From assembly GCF_051020975.1 (NCBI RefSeq), contig NC_135044.1, forward strand, positions 6,822,501 through 6,886,500: a stretch of DNA of 64,000 bases, written 5' to 3'. The position numbers and the translations under genes are program-made. This document shows, piece by piece, positions 12,001 through 22,100 of the stretch (its first letter is position 1; every line of letters begins with the position of its first letter). The notes beneath the pieces are model-generated. The model searched no databases, had not been told where the DNA came from, and saw nothing but the letters and a program-made list of their open reading frames with translations. This stretch comes from Osmia lignaria lignaria (lineage: Eukaryota; Arthropoda; Insecta; Hymenoptera; Megachilidae).

Positions 12001-13181
12001 AAAAAAAGTATCGATCTTGGAAATAGTTTATTGTCTTGGAAAGGCAATTCTTTGATTTAGAATATTTTTATATATTTCTTTATCGAATTTCGTCGTTGTT
12101 CCGTAATTGTACATTATCGTGCATGGTAGGTTTCGAAACACCTCTACCAAATTAGGCCATTCCAGACAATATATTATTTATACTATTTAAACAATTGCCT
12201 AATTTATCAGAAGAATTACCAGGGATAATGTCAAACAAAATTAAACTATCTTTCAAATAAATTACAGTAGATTAGTAGATGTACAAAATGGGCTTAATTG
12301 GGCTTCACGGAAATCGATACCTCGTGTGAAACGATAATTAAAAGGTATCCGTATAGTAAACCTTCCGAATTTATTTATTGTTTGGTATCCTTGATGATTA
12401 GCAGACTTTACTTTACACGTTCCATTAATTTGTGCCTGTTTGCAACGAAGGGTCGTGTTTTTCAAGCTAACGCGCGGAAACTAAATTACACGACAGGATA
12501 ACGAATTCTGTACATACGAAAAAGTTATTCCATATGCATGAAAACATCATATAAAATATGCGGGAATTATAATTCCACGTCACGTAAGAATTTAAAATTC
12601 ATTCTATTCCGAGTCTTTCATTAACTTAGAATCCTTCGTTTCTCGCTATGATATTTCCTGCACGATTCTTCTATGTTTTACATTTTGTATTTGACAAAAA
12701 TTATACAAAGCAGAAGATATGAATATTTTTGGGTATATTTCAAAAATACGTGTCAAATATTTTTTATAATAATACAAAATATATCGCATTTGTTATATTC
12801 TTTTTTAGCAATTCGTAACAAAATTTTTCATAACAAAATCAACCACTGTAACAGTAGCTAGTGTAATCACGTGGCTGTGGTCGCGAGGAGGCAGCGTGCA
12901 TTAAAGCGTGCAAGGAGTAGTAGAAAATTAGAACGTCGGGGTAAACAATGCGCGTTGCAGGATGACAGACGCCGTGAAATTACGTCGGTTCTATATTTTG
13001 CACCTGTGCCAGAGGCTGGCAAAGTTTGATGAGCTCGCCTTTGCGAGTCCGACACCAAAAGATGCATTCAACTTACCCGCGGCTCATCTCTTAGCGTCTT
13101 GTGATGCGACTCGCTGTTGGAAAGGGATCGTTTGTGAAGTCGTTTGTCGGCGAACAGGAAGTATTCCTTCAGCGCACCAAT
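1..13181 (-). CDS. Fur2: Furin-like proprotein convertase 2, partial gene (8 exons)
   Basis: The product is a calcium-dependent subtilisin-family (S8B, kexin/furin) endoprotease of the secretory pathway that cuts precursor proteins after basic motifs. Coding exons on the minus strand are 13181-13077, 9456-9253, 7012-6718, 4198-4026, 3588-2923, 2672-2456, 1545-1086 and 89-1 (continuing outside). Lengths of 105, 204, 295, 173, 666, 217, 460 and 89 nt join with consistent phases and no stop. In order they give a partial S8 propeptide, autocleavage site KKRKKR, catalytic domain (Asp in ILDDG, His in KHGTRC, oxyanion Asn in ASGNGG, Ser in HTGTSASAP), P domain, Ser/Gly-rich linker and Cys-rich furin repeats. 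The assignment to Fur2 over Fur1 or PC2 rests on recalled similarity to Drosophila Fur2, such as ALGLNPDHIDIYSASWGPED, TPGNDKSVATVDMD and GCYGKGPTQCVAC. The signal peptide, first propeptide part and C terminus are not seen. Confidence 0.95.
90..1085 (-). other. Fur2 intron, no other feature seen
   Basis: AT-rich intron between the linker exon and the next Cys-rich exon. Apart from the donor (gtaagt) and the pyrimidine-rich acceptor I see only A/T runs, for example near 903-922. No open frame worth calling on either strand. Confidence 0.8.
1086..1545 (-). CDS. Fur2: Fur2 exon: end of P domain, Ser/Gly linker, first Cys-rich repeat
   Basis: This 460-nt exon enters at phase 1 and leaves at phase 2, from acceptor gttccag to donor GACAA/gtaagt. 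It starts with the split Gly of GILKKWQLIFYGT, the last P-domain strand, so no P-domain residues are missing between this and the preceding exon. A linker of roughly 100 residues follows, rich in Ser, Pro, Asp and Tyr and likely flexible; it contains an RGD tripeptide (HRGDVDFF). The exon ends in the first furin-like Cys-rich unit, KILHDCDPQCDSQGCYGKGP followed by TQCVACKNYRLDK. Confidence 0.94.
1546..2455 (-). other. Fur2 intron containing an exon-like open frame
   Basis: Intron within the P-domain coding region (phase 1). Most of it is AT-rich with short TA runs (about 2187-2198). It carries one exon-like stretch, annotated separately at 1876-2016. Splicing across the whole intron gives an intact P domain. 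Confidence 0.8.
1876..2016 (-). other. Orphan 46-codon exon-like open frame inside a Fur2 intron
   Basis: A pyrimidine-rich acceptor (tatttattttttcag) is followed at 2016 by an open frame that begins IPDYLKIQKPKLPEKP, continues IVIKEVYTWSDLSFTLITAE and ends FASL-stop. From the normal upstream exon (phase 1) it would be read in another frame and stop after two codons. It is in frame (phase 0) if joined directly to the exon ending at 2923, skipping the P-domain core exon. I do not recognise the peptide, and no AATAAA is visible just downstream. It could be an alternative terminal exon, a remnant of another gene, or chance. Confidence 0.3.
2456..2672 (-). CDS. Fur2: Fur2 exon: core of the P domain
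   Basis: This exon carries 72 codons plus one base (enters phase 0, leaves phase 1), from acceptor caaacag to donor CCAG/gtaagt. It encodes VSLRFFPRGNLRLLLTSPMG, TSTLLFERPRDVLSSSFDDW and PFLSVHFWGEKADGRWTLQI. These are the jelly-roll P-domain strands with the conserved SPMGT and WPFLSVHFWGE motifs. At the position of the furin RGD tripeptide this protein has RGN. Confidence 0.95.
2923..3588 (-). CDS. Fur2: Fur2 exon: oxyanion Asn, catalytic Ser, start of P domain
   Basis: This is the largest exon in view (222 codons, phase 0 at both ends), from acceptor gtacag to donor AAG/gtaaga. It starts GRKGKGSIFVWASGNGG, with the oxyanion-hole Asn codon at 3546-3544, then SCNCDGYTNSIFTLSISSAT. The catalytic Ser lies in VEHTGTSASAPLAAG (codon 3306-3304). 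ANPSLTWRDMQYLVV and SHKFGYGLMDAGAMVSLAEQ close the catalytic domain. The P domain begins with VPPQHICK and runs to EVRFLEHVQCK at the donor. The P domain stabilises the protease and tunes its pH and calcium dependence. Confidence 0.97.
3589..4025 (-). other. Fur2 intron, no other feature seen
   Basis: Phase-0 intron of 437 bp between the two catalytic-domain exons, with a gtaag donor and gtacag acceptor. Apparent open frames crossing it are extensions of the exon frames. Confidence 0.85.
4026..4198 (-). CDS. Fur2: Fur2 exon: substrate-binding part of catalytic domain
   Basis: This 173-nt exon enters at phase 1 and leaves at phase 0, from acceptor ttctcag to donor AGC/gtaag. Its reading frame begins with the split Gly of GGVRMLDG and carries VNDAVEARALGLNPDHIDIY followed by SASWGPEDDGKTVDGPGPLA. 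The Trp-Gly-Pro-Glu-Asp-Asp segment belongs to the furin substrate-binding cleft, where acidic residues read basic P-side residues. It is highly conserved with family members and has no frame disruption. Confidence 0.96.
5440..6005 (+). other. GC-richer block with small frame and plus-strand splice donor
   Basis: Against AT-rich flanks, 5440-5690 is rich in CG dinucleotides and includes a 13-nt palindrome, agggataatccct, near 5585-5597. A small plus-strand frame at 5893-5991 (MSKRKEAFQTRQSSK... 32 codons) is followed by a consensus donor, ACAAG/gtaagag, at about 6004. This arrangement looks like a promoter plus first exon antisense to Fur2, or the 5' end or LTR of an old retroelement. I see no long terminal repeat pair or reverse-transcriptase frame, so the identity is open. 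Confidence 0.25.
6098..6688. mobile_element. Inverted-repeat (MITE/foldback-like) element in a Fur2 intron
   Basis: The left arm (about 6098-6363) and right arm (about 6510-6688) are reverse complements of each other with roughly 80-90% identity over several blocks. These are gtctacaattaaggccc against gggccctaattgtagat, gaatccaaaactgctgataa against ttatcaacagttttggattc, gttaggttaccag against ctgataacctaac, and cttgaccagttaagaatag against ctattgttgactggtcaag. The left arm carries about 70 extra bases. The spacer (6364-6509) has no transposase frame, so it is non-autonomous. I see no clear target-site duplication. The right end lies about 30 bp inside the intron from the exon ending at 6718. 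Confidence 0.75.
6718..7012 (-). CDS. Fur2: Fur2 exon: catalytic Asp and His
   Basis: This exon carries 98 codons plus one base (enters phase 0, leaves phase 1). The acceptor is tcccag and the donor is GGAG/gtaag. It starts NGGAKDGFDMN and carries GYTGKGVVVSILDDGIQ, with the catalytic Asp codon at 6922-6920, and NKHGTRCAGEV, with the catalytic His codon at 6805-6803. The stretch STDINDNDNDPMPRDNGDNK is the acidic, calcium- and substrate-proximal loop region typical of furins. A possible N-glycosylation sequon NAS lies near the exon end. The downstream intron begins beside an inverted-repeat element. Confidence 0.96.
7013..9252 (-). other. Fur2 intron, no gene seen
   Basis: Phase-0 intron of 2.2 kb, AT-rich, with homopolymer T runs at 8277-8292 and about 8630-8645. 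The short frames on both strands here are fed by those runs (poly-Lys or poly-Phe) and are not credible genes. Confidence 0.8.
9253..9456 (-). CDS. Fur2: Fur2 exon: propeptide end, autocleavage site, start of catalytic domain
   Basis: Sixty-eight codons, phase 0 at both ends, between acceptor ttttccag and donor CTG/gtaagt. It begins VRWFQQQHEKKRKKRD. Autocleavage is expected after the last Arg of KKRKKR (codon 9414-9412). About 42 residues rich in Phe, Pro and Arg follow before the conserved catalytic-domain start FTDPLFKEQWYL. In human furin that spacer is only about ten residues, so this is an extended, basic linker. The exon is open in frame and has no sign of damage. Confidence 0.93.
9457..13076 (-). 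other. Fur2 intron, no gene seen
   Basis: Phase-0 intron of 3.6 kb. A 19-base T run lies at 10335-10353, next to a GC-richer stretch (about 10370-10620) that keeps a plus-strand frame open without resembling a known protein. The remainder is AT-rich. Confidence 0.75.
13077..13181 (-). CDS. Fur2: Fur2 exon: C-terminal part of the S8 propeptide
   Basis: Thirty-five codons, phase 0 at both ends, start IGALKEYFLF and end LRDEPR. The acceptor is tttgcag and the donor is CGG/gtaagt. The content matches the second half of the convertase inhibitory propeptide, which folds the enzyme and keeps it inactive. The motif DKRLHKR/SLS (Arg codon 13130-13128) sits where human furin has its secondary, pH-dependent propeptide cleavage site. 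The preceding exon should end in a sequence like HGFxNLGQ. I searched the minus strand up to 64,000 for that codon pattern by eye and did not find it. Confidence 0.92.
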
Positions 13182-16100
13182 CTGCAAATGAACGGAAGCT
13201 TCAGTTAGTTTCGTTGTTATGTTGCAAACGTGATGAACAATCTTCGTTCGATTCAAAAAATTATCTTTTCTTTATACTGATTGTCAAATTGAAAGTTTTC
13301 TAACAGTAAATTCATTTGGCAGTAATTTTAATTTTCTATTGCAACTTCAAAATAATTAGATTTCACTTTTCCCAAAATCAATTTAAATAATAATTCCAGC
13401 TTCAAACCGCAGTATTCATTAGCAATGAAACTCGTATATTATTTCAGAGTTTATGATTCGTGGAAAACCATGCTTTGTAATTAAAACTGTTTCGAAAATA
13501 TATTTATACTGGAAGAAATATTTAGTCATAGCAAATTAATTAATTAATTTTAATTAACATTAGGGTAAAAGTAAAATTTCAAAATGAAAAATAAGTGTCT
13601 TTAATAAAACATCAAGTGAGACTTCTTAATAGTAGGAGCGAATCGATAAAAGTTAATTATAATTAGGTAAATTGATTATTAAATATATAGCAAATAATAT
13701 TTTCATTGTAGGAATAAATTTCTGTTTGATCGTTATCGAGAACATTTTCCATGTATTATCTTTCATCGGCTAACGCGTATTTCCAACGAAATAATTTTCG
13801 TAATTGTGAAATCAATTAGATTGCAATTTGGATGCAATACACATTTTCCGACTGCAGATATATCATGATATTAATATGAGGAACTGATAACACTTCTCAT
13901 ATCAAATAGACGTCGAACAAAAATTTGTATGCATTAATATTTTAATGAATAGAGGGAAAATTTAGAATTTTCAAGGGTGTAGTTCATCTGTAAATTCGTA
14001 TCGAGTGCAACGGAAGTGTTTCAGTATCAAACCATTCAGCTTACAGCGTCCTTTAAAATTTAGCGAAGCTGACATCCTTTTTATTTTCAACCTCATTCAC
14101 CATGGAGAAATTTAAATGGCAATTTCCCACGAGATGTACCTTCCAAAGTGCTCGTCGCGTTTCTTAATGGATCCTAATGGTACGTTTAAGGAACGAACCA
14201 AGGTTTATTTGCGAATTCCGCAAACGGGATGGTATAAAGACTATCAACTAGAAGAGACCACTTTAAAAGGTATATCTATTATCTTTTCACTAGTATTAAC
14301 TCGATATCATTCAACGAGATACAACAATGAAATCGTTCTAAACAATTGCTAAAAATTCCTTCATTTATCTCAGGGGACTTTTCGAGGTTTGATAGCCTCA
14401 GGCTTCAGAAATCTTAATCCAGTCCTAGTTGTATCGAGATCCGATGAGAAGTCAGTGGAAATCTGATTTAATTTCTTTTCATATATTATTCAAGGTGTAA
14501 TTAAGGATTCGTTATTCTTAGATAACAAGTTCAGAGATTGTTGATATTGATTATAGATTACAGTTTACGCACCAACTTCTCCAAACTAACAATACAGTTT
14601 GAATTATTGATCGTCTATTGGTTTGATTGTTCATCAACAATCCGTATCCTGTAGATTGAACCGTATCTGGAAACGGATATCCTTCTGACAGGCACGATCT
14701 GATTCGGATAGTTAAGCATTATTGCTCCTAGTTGTATTAGGATATTAATTATTGTTATATCAAATAAGGATCTTTTTATTTATTTCTTCAAATATTATCT
14801 ATTGCTACACGTAGCTTACGATGTAAATAATAGTAGTGAAAATTTCTATAGACGTTTCGATGGGTCTTGGCTGGTTCCGCGGCGAAGTCGTTACAGTTTT
14901 TCAGAGGACCGGATAAGAATAAAAACGCGAGCCAATAGCGAATCGTTGGCTTGATTTCCCAGCGTGCACGGAAATCCATTTCGCCAGCTAGCGGAAGCGG
15001 TTTTGAGAAACGGCGATATTGTTCTCGAACTCGGCGCTGACCTTTCGTCGGATCTTCGAAATCCTGACTGTGGTTTCTCAACAGTCATGCTACCTCCTCT
15101 CTAGGAACACCTACGTTCCGATACTGCAAGCAATCCCGAACAGATATTCCCTACTGACCGAAAGACGACCGGATACGAAATATCGCGAGCGGAAAACGGA
15201 AAGCGTTTCGAATAATGCGATGGGGAAAGAAAATGTTGGAAAAGAAATTATTTTGTCTAGTGTTAATGACAGTAGGTTATGAGAGTAGGATTAATATTTG
15301 GGAATTTATTTGCATAATTTTCTTTCATTTCTTGGCTGCCAGTCTCGAATTTTCATTAGAATTTAACACCCATGGTATTAGAAATTCTTCCACTCATTTA
15401 ATCAGAAATACTTTTATTAGATACTCTAATATCTAAAGAAATAGTTTCAAATTAAGAAAATGAAAACGACTCCCACACCACGGGTCATGGTGTTGGTTAG
15501 CAAACGTCCTTTATTAACGAAGGTTTGGGGTCAAGTGAAGGTAATAGGAAGTCTATGGAAACCCCAGAGTTTAAAGTTGGTGGGTAAGAACGGAATTTGC
15601 GTTAAGTGCAGCATGGTTAAGCTGACTCCTCGAGGGGTAGTCGGATGACCTCCCTGGAATTCGTGTGCAAATAACGACGTAGAAAAGATCAACTAAAAGA
15701 ATTTGTTTTAAAAAAAAAATTAATTTTAAGCTCCGTTGTTTGAAATTTTATTTCTTTTCGTTTTTCGTTTCAAAATGATTAGCTTGAAGCGTGAATTTTA
15801 TTTTTTCAAGCTCGGTATTTGATGAAAAAGTTGCTTGCAAGCGTTAGTTCTCAATCGTTCGACGAAATGTAGTACTTATTTTCAGCATTTATGTTCCCAG
15901 TGCAACGACCATGTGATCGGTACACGTTGAATGCGAAACCGCGAAACCTTCGCGATCGGCGAGCTTGCACTTGGGCGATTCTAAACACGTAGCATCGATA
16001 TCATGGCCCTCACCCTCTTTTCCAAAGCTGATATAGGCAACCAGCAGCCACGTTTCACCTAGCACGCAGCTCGATACATGGAGGAACGAGAAGCGTGCTA

Positions 16101-19100
16101 GCTGACTAGCGAGAATAAAACCGTACTACTGCGATACCCGATAAATCAGCTCGTTTTCTCCTTCCCTTTCTTTTTCACGAATTTCTTAACAATAGAGTTT
16201 CTATAATCGCGTTTCCTGTAAACGGTAAAGGAAAACGAGCTTAATATAACGAAGTATACACGATCTTCTACTTAACTCCGGTATCCTTAATTATTTTGCT
16301 TATTATCCTCTGTTTAATATTGTCAGCAATTCATAAAAAATTGCAATTCTCAAAGCAATTATAATAAACGGATTCCGTTGCATATCAAAAAGAAAATTAG
16401 GCTATGGGGATGAAGATCCTCTTGAAGATAATGCTTTTTTCTTTAATGAGACAGCAAACTCTACCAACAGTACAAATTTCTCTCTATATATTTTCTTGAA
16501 TTGGGAAATATCATTTACGAATTGAATTGCGAATTAATTTATAATAAACATTTCCTCTGGTATTCGTTTCGATTAAATCAATACCATTGAAATAATAGTA
16601 CCTACGCTTATTTAAAGCAGATTGTAATATTAAATTGTTAATCCAGTGCGGAAATAATCGGAGCAAAGTTGATTTGCTTTAATTGTTCCCCGTTAATTTC
16701 CAAACCAATAAATTTCACCTTCCATTCAGCGCAAGAACAATCTGTCTTTCATAGTCTGAAACCGCAAAAGATTTGCTCTCGCACAATTAAATTCATCCCC
16801 TTTCCAAAACTGCAAGCCTGCGTCGATCGGGATCGATGTCGCGTGCGGGGCCAAAAAATCCCCCGGGAACCCGGTGGCAAAAGCCGAAGAGGAGAAAGCG
16901 TACACACCTATGCGCACACAAATAAAGGAAGAAAAACAAAAAAAGCAAAAGCCAGTGATTCGTTTGTGATTTCTAAAAACGTTTCAAAGTGCGTTGAATA
17001 CCGTTCACCGCGTCCATTTAAAACGATGATCACTTCGATCGATATATCGAATCGGTCGCACGGATATTTTTACTTTTCGCGACACGCTTTGCTGTGGTCG
17101 CGGATTTCGTATCGGCGCAACTGTTTCGACGTAACAATATCACCATCAGTTAACATTCCTTGCATCCATTGTACCCTGTCCGTTTATGAATCCGACACAC
17201 GCGATCAATCGAAAAAAAAATACAAGGGCCAATTTGATGTCGGATTTTCGGATTTTTTTATTTTGTATCTCTTTTTCAATTTTTCGAAATTTCATTACGT
17301 GTCATAAAATAAAAAATTAAGAAATTCGATTAAAAACCTATATTATAAAATCTAATCGTATTAATGATAGTCAAGGTAACGTAAAAATTAAAAAGAAATA
17401 ATAATCATTGTAAGGAAAATTATTAGAAATAGCTTCGTGGATAGAATTGAATTTTTCTCAAATTTCACAATTTCTGAACGATAGAAAAGATTTGATTTTC
17501 CTCAAATTTCATAGATTGTAGAGTGATTGAATCCTTTGCTATCGAGCAGAGATTGGCACACACGTACCGCGCCACGTTCTTGCAGTTAATAATAACCAGA
17601 TTATCGATGTAATTGGCAGCGGAAGATGATCTCGTTCGTTATGGGAGCAGGGTAGAGGAAACGATGAAAGTAACGGATACTTATAACGTTAACACGGAGC
17701 AAAGAGCCGGGCTTGCTAAGTTAATGCATTTTTCACGGCGCTTATTAACGCCGATGGCATTATGGCGCGCCACGACCATAAGGAAATTAATGTCCGTAAT
17801 GAGAACATCTTTGTACACGTAAAAGGGTAATTCGCGCTAAATATCGCTCGTAAATTCTTTTCCTTCTTACACGCTAGACGGAGCTAACAATGTGTATTAT
17901 TAACTATTATTATTTCATATCCATTTGGTGTAATTTTAATAAAACAATTATCTATTCGAATTTCAATTTATAATTTAATAATGTCAGCTTTGTGACATTA
18001 TTGCATTAATTTTGTATAATTTTCAATAATTAGATTGTATCATTAAGTTCCTAATTTATATTATTACTGGGTTAATTTTGCATAATTTTCAATAGTTTCA
18101 AATTTGAATATTATATGCATAATTGGTTCGCAATATAATTTTTTAGTTAAATAATTAAATCAGGGTATCATTTTAATAGACCATGACGATGGAAATGATG
18201 GTGGCTATCAAAATTTGGAAATTCTTTGAGTTGTACCACTATCATTGACAAAGAGCGATATGTAATATCACAAAATTTGTACACGTATCGAAGTCGTATC
18301 AAAAGCGATATTACATTGCAGGAGTCGAGGGAAATACCACTGGTTTACCTCGCGATAGTGTCAGCTTACAAACGATTTGATTGTCAGCAACGGGGGAATA
18401 GTTTCTTATCGTGAATTTTTCATCAAATTTCGAGCCATAAAACTGAGTGAATTGTAGGAATAACTTCGGTTAGAACAGTCTTTCACGTATCAAATTGTAG
18501 GTCGGCTCGGTCCCAAGAGCACACCTGTGTCAACTTCAATTCTAGATGTACAACTTTCAGGCACGCTAACATAATCGAGGCGTGACGTGAAACAGTGAAG
18601 GAAGTTAGAAGGCAGACACAAGTGGTGCTAATGTTGGAAGAATGAAATAACTGAGCTGAATTCTGGCTCTGTTCAAATACCAAGTAAATTGTCTCGAGGA
18701 ATAATTGCGACAGAACGTTAAACCGAAGATTCTGTGGCGGTTCGCTGTGATACAGAAGCGAAGAAACGAAAAGACAAAAGGGGAAACATTTCGTTCAAGA
18801 CCTTCTAATTTAATTAGTTGTTGCGCGTCGCGTTCCTGATTTAGAGACAGAAACTCTGACACGATTTCAGCGCACAAAAGTGCTTTAGAATATCGCGACA
18901 AGCGCAAGGTACACAGAAGATTCGAAACGTGGCCTAAAAGTTGTTTGCGTATCAAGAAAATTGTGTTAAAAATTCGTGGTTTCGAATTGTCGACAGCAGG
19001 CTGAAGGGTCAGGAATTGAAGCCCGTTTCAAAGTGTCACCGCGTACCGTTGAAAAATATTTACCCCTCCAATTTTCCAACCAGCGAAAAGTTCCAACGAA

Positions 19101-22100
19101 ACTCGCGCAACTTACTTACCTCTATACTTTTCCCGGCATACGTCCTCGAACTTAAATTACTAGGCAAAAGTTGAATGTTGGAAATCGTGGAAAGTAATGT
19201 ATCCATATCGATGGATTAAAATTGCGAATGATAAAGATTGAAATAATACAGAATTTCTAACAAGAAAAGGTAGAACCCCTAAGGGTGTATAATCGAAATT
19301 GGTCACGTCGATGGAAAGTCAACTATGAAACGGGAACATTTATTGTTATTTCAAGTTTCGTGATTGGCACAGGGATGAAGTGAAGTTTAAATCGATCCGA
19401 GAAAATTTAATTTTATTCTTCGAAACAGCCAAAACTAATAAACGTAAATTTACAAGCAATCCTTACTCGATCCTCCTCTGAATGCAATCCTTTTTATTCC
19501 AAGTCCAAGGAGAATTTAATAATTCTTAATTCATTGCAGCGATGCTCGAAGCAATCGGTGAGAAAGATTAAAAATACAATGAAAGGTCCTCGCTGGGTGC
19601 CATTTCTTTCCTCTGTCTATTTTCCTATGTTTTTATCTTCTCATATATTGGCTTCGCCATTGTATCTCTTGTTTCTTATTCTGTAGTCTCTATTAAAGGA
19701 ATGATGTCTTTGAAACTGGAGAGGTTGTAAATCTTTTCTATGTTAACAGTAGAACAGAAAATTGAAGAATTTTTAAAAAAACATGGGAATTGTAGTTTTC
19801 TTTTAGAAGACTGAAATACTGGGTGAATTGAAAGTTGAAAGAAAAAATTATCCAAGATGCCATTAGGGATATTTTTATTTCTAAATTACAATAAATAATT
19901 AAGACAATCCAAAGGAGATAAAAATAAAAAAGGTTAATTCCCTTTCTGGTCACCGTTCTTTGACCAATTATCTTCCCAAGAAAACGTTGAAAAAAAAATA
20001 GGAAGTCTAATCCGAAATGAAAAGAAATTGTCTTGGAAAATAGCGAGGGTAAATTCAAAGAGCGTTACGTTGATTTTTTTGGTGGGACGTTAAATGGGTG
20101 AGAGCAGTACGAAATCTCGTGTTACAGTCGAAGTTCTCAAACCGCAATTTACCCTATCTCTCTTTTCTCTAGCTTTTTATCTGGTTTCAACGTTCTTTCC
20201 TGACTGTTTCGAGCCGTTTCCTCGTAGACTGCTTATCTGGTCGTTTCGTGCGGTTTCGCTTCCGCCGATCCGAAACAGGACTCATCGTCAGCTTATTTGA
20301 CCCAGGCTGCTGATCGATATTTAACATTCGAGGTTGAGAGAGATGCTCTTCACTAATCTGTTGTTGGAATTAATACCTCGTCGATGCTATTGATTAGAGG
20401 TGTTGCTCTTAATAGTAACAAAATGTTGTTGATAATTAAGTGTACTAATAATATCATTAATTCACTGGCCATTTTATGTATGTTCTTCATTATTAACCAC
20501 CATTATTAACCACTGATGTCTAGGTAAAGTTTTTCGTTTGGAAATTTTGATATCATCATTTTTGTAATTATAAGGGCAAGAACCATTTGTCTTGGAGGAG
20601 CCTAGGGAGAGCTTAAGGGGAGTCTAGAAAGAATCTAGGAAGAGTACAGGAAGAACCTAATGGAAGCCAAAGTTAAAACCTAGAATCTATCCTAAACGCC
20701 ATTATTTTTCCATTTCCTTTTAACTAAAGAAAGCCTAAGTTACACCCGCGAAATCAGAGACCAATTAACGTCTAATAAAAATAATCAGGCCAATCCTGAA
20801 GAAATAAATGACAAAGTTATAAAAATTGAAATGAGTTTTATCGTGAAAAAAGACAATTTATTTTATTTATTGTAAAATTCCGAGATAAAACAGCTTTGGC
20901 TGTAAATACTTCTAGATTGAAGGTACATACTTTTAAAAGGATTATCGAAGGGTCGATTCGAACCGGGATCGTAGTAAACGACTCTTTCTTCAATGGACTA
21001 TTGATTCCTTTTTACTTCATTTTTATGAAGCCACTTATTTTCTGTTTATTGTTAGCCCGAGACCGCTCATTTCTCGTTGAAATTCAATTCCAAGACTGAA
21101 GGGATACCAATGAACTAGACGCTGGATTTTTCTTACGTTTCATCGGGAGGAGAACAGAAACGTCAAAATATCGGTGGATATTTTATTTACTCTTGGATCT
21201 CATTTAGTTCGATGCTCTCGTTTCTTCAACGATAGTCAATTCAATTGAATGAATAGAATGGTTATCGGTATTTTTCTCTGAATGTAAAGAAACTAGAAGA
21301 AAACGAAGTAATTTTAACCCTTTGAACCATGGAGAGAGCCTCAATTATCATTTAATTTTCTGCTTCATATTATTTTTATTTTCTAAATTCTACACTTCTT
21401 CTTTATAAATTATACCATTAACTATAAGCTGATATTTTTATATGTATTTTGCAAATTTGGTTCACGAATGACCCGGACTCGTTCAATGATTAAAACTAAT
21501 AAGAAGAAATCAATGAATCAATCAGCCCCGCAAAGAGCAGCCGTTTTAATCGGTATTATTCGTGGAGAATGCTATGAGAAACGTTGTATACGCTAATCTG
21601 TCGATGCTCATTTGAGGTAGCGTCACGACGCAAAGCATCGAGTAACTAGGAAGCTTCGATCGAAAGCGGTTTACAAGCGAACCGAAGAACAAGCTGGCTC
21701 GAGTGCTGTGTAGTGTTCTTTACACGATCTTTTATCGGTCTTCTGGCAAAACAGCCAGAGATAGCTAACGATATCTGCCCTTCTCTTTCCCGCCCTTTTA
21801 TCGTGCGAACGAGACAGAACCTAATGACCGGAAAACATGCTTCCCCATGGCGCGTCTCATTCTTATTCAACCACTTTTTTCCACTCTTCTTTGACGTGGA
21901 TCTGTGCGCGGATTCAAGCTGGCACAAGAGTGGTTGCAATCGTTGGCAGAAATACTATGTGCATTTGCGAAGCAAAACATCTGTCAAAGAAACGAGACGC
22001 ATCAAAGGTACCGTTGGCCAGTTGTGATTTAAAAAAGAGAACTTGGGGAGATTTGAAATTTGTTGTTACAAAATAAATTTTAAATTGACGACCGGCTGGT

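Noticed and set aside
16669..17307. 212-codon plus-strand frame, the longest in the window
   Set aside because: No recognisable domain. It contains low-complexity Lys/Arg stretches and a Phe/Leu-rich end driven by T-rich DNA, and it has no clear promoter or splice support. Kept only as a note.
20955..20975. B-box-like ggttcgaatc on the minus strand
   Set aside because: No A box or cloverleaf arms could be found nearby, so it is not called as a tRNA.
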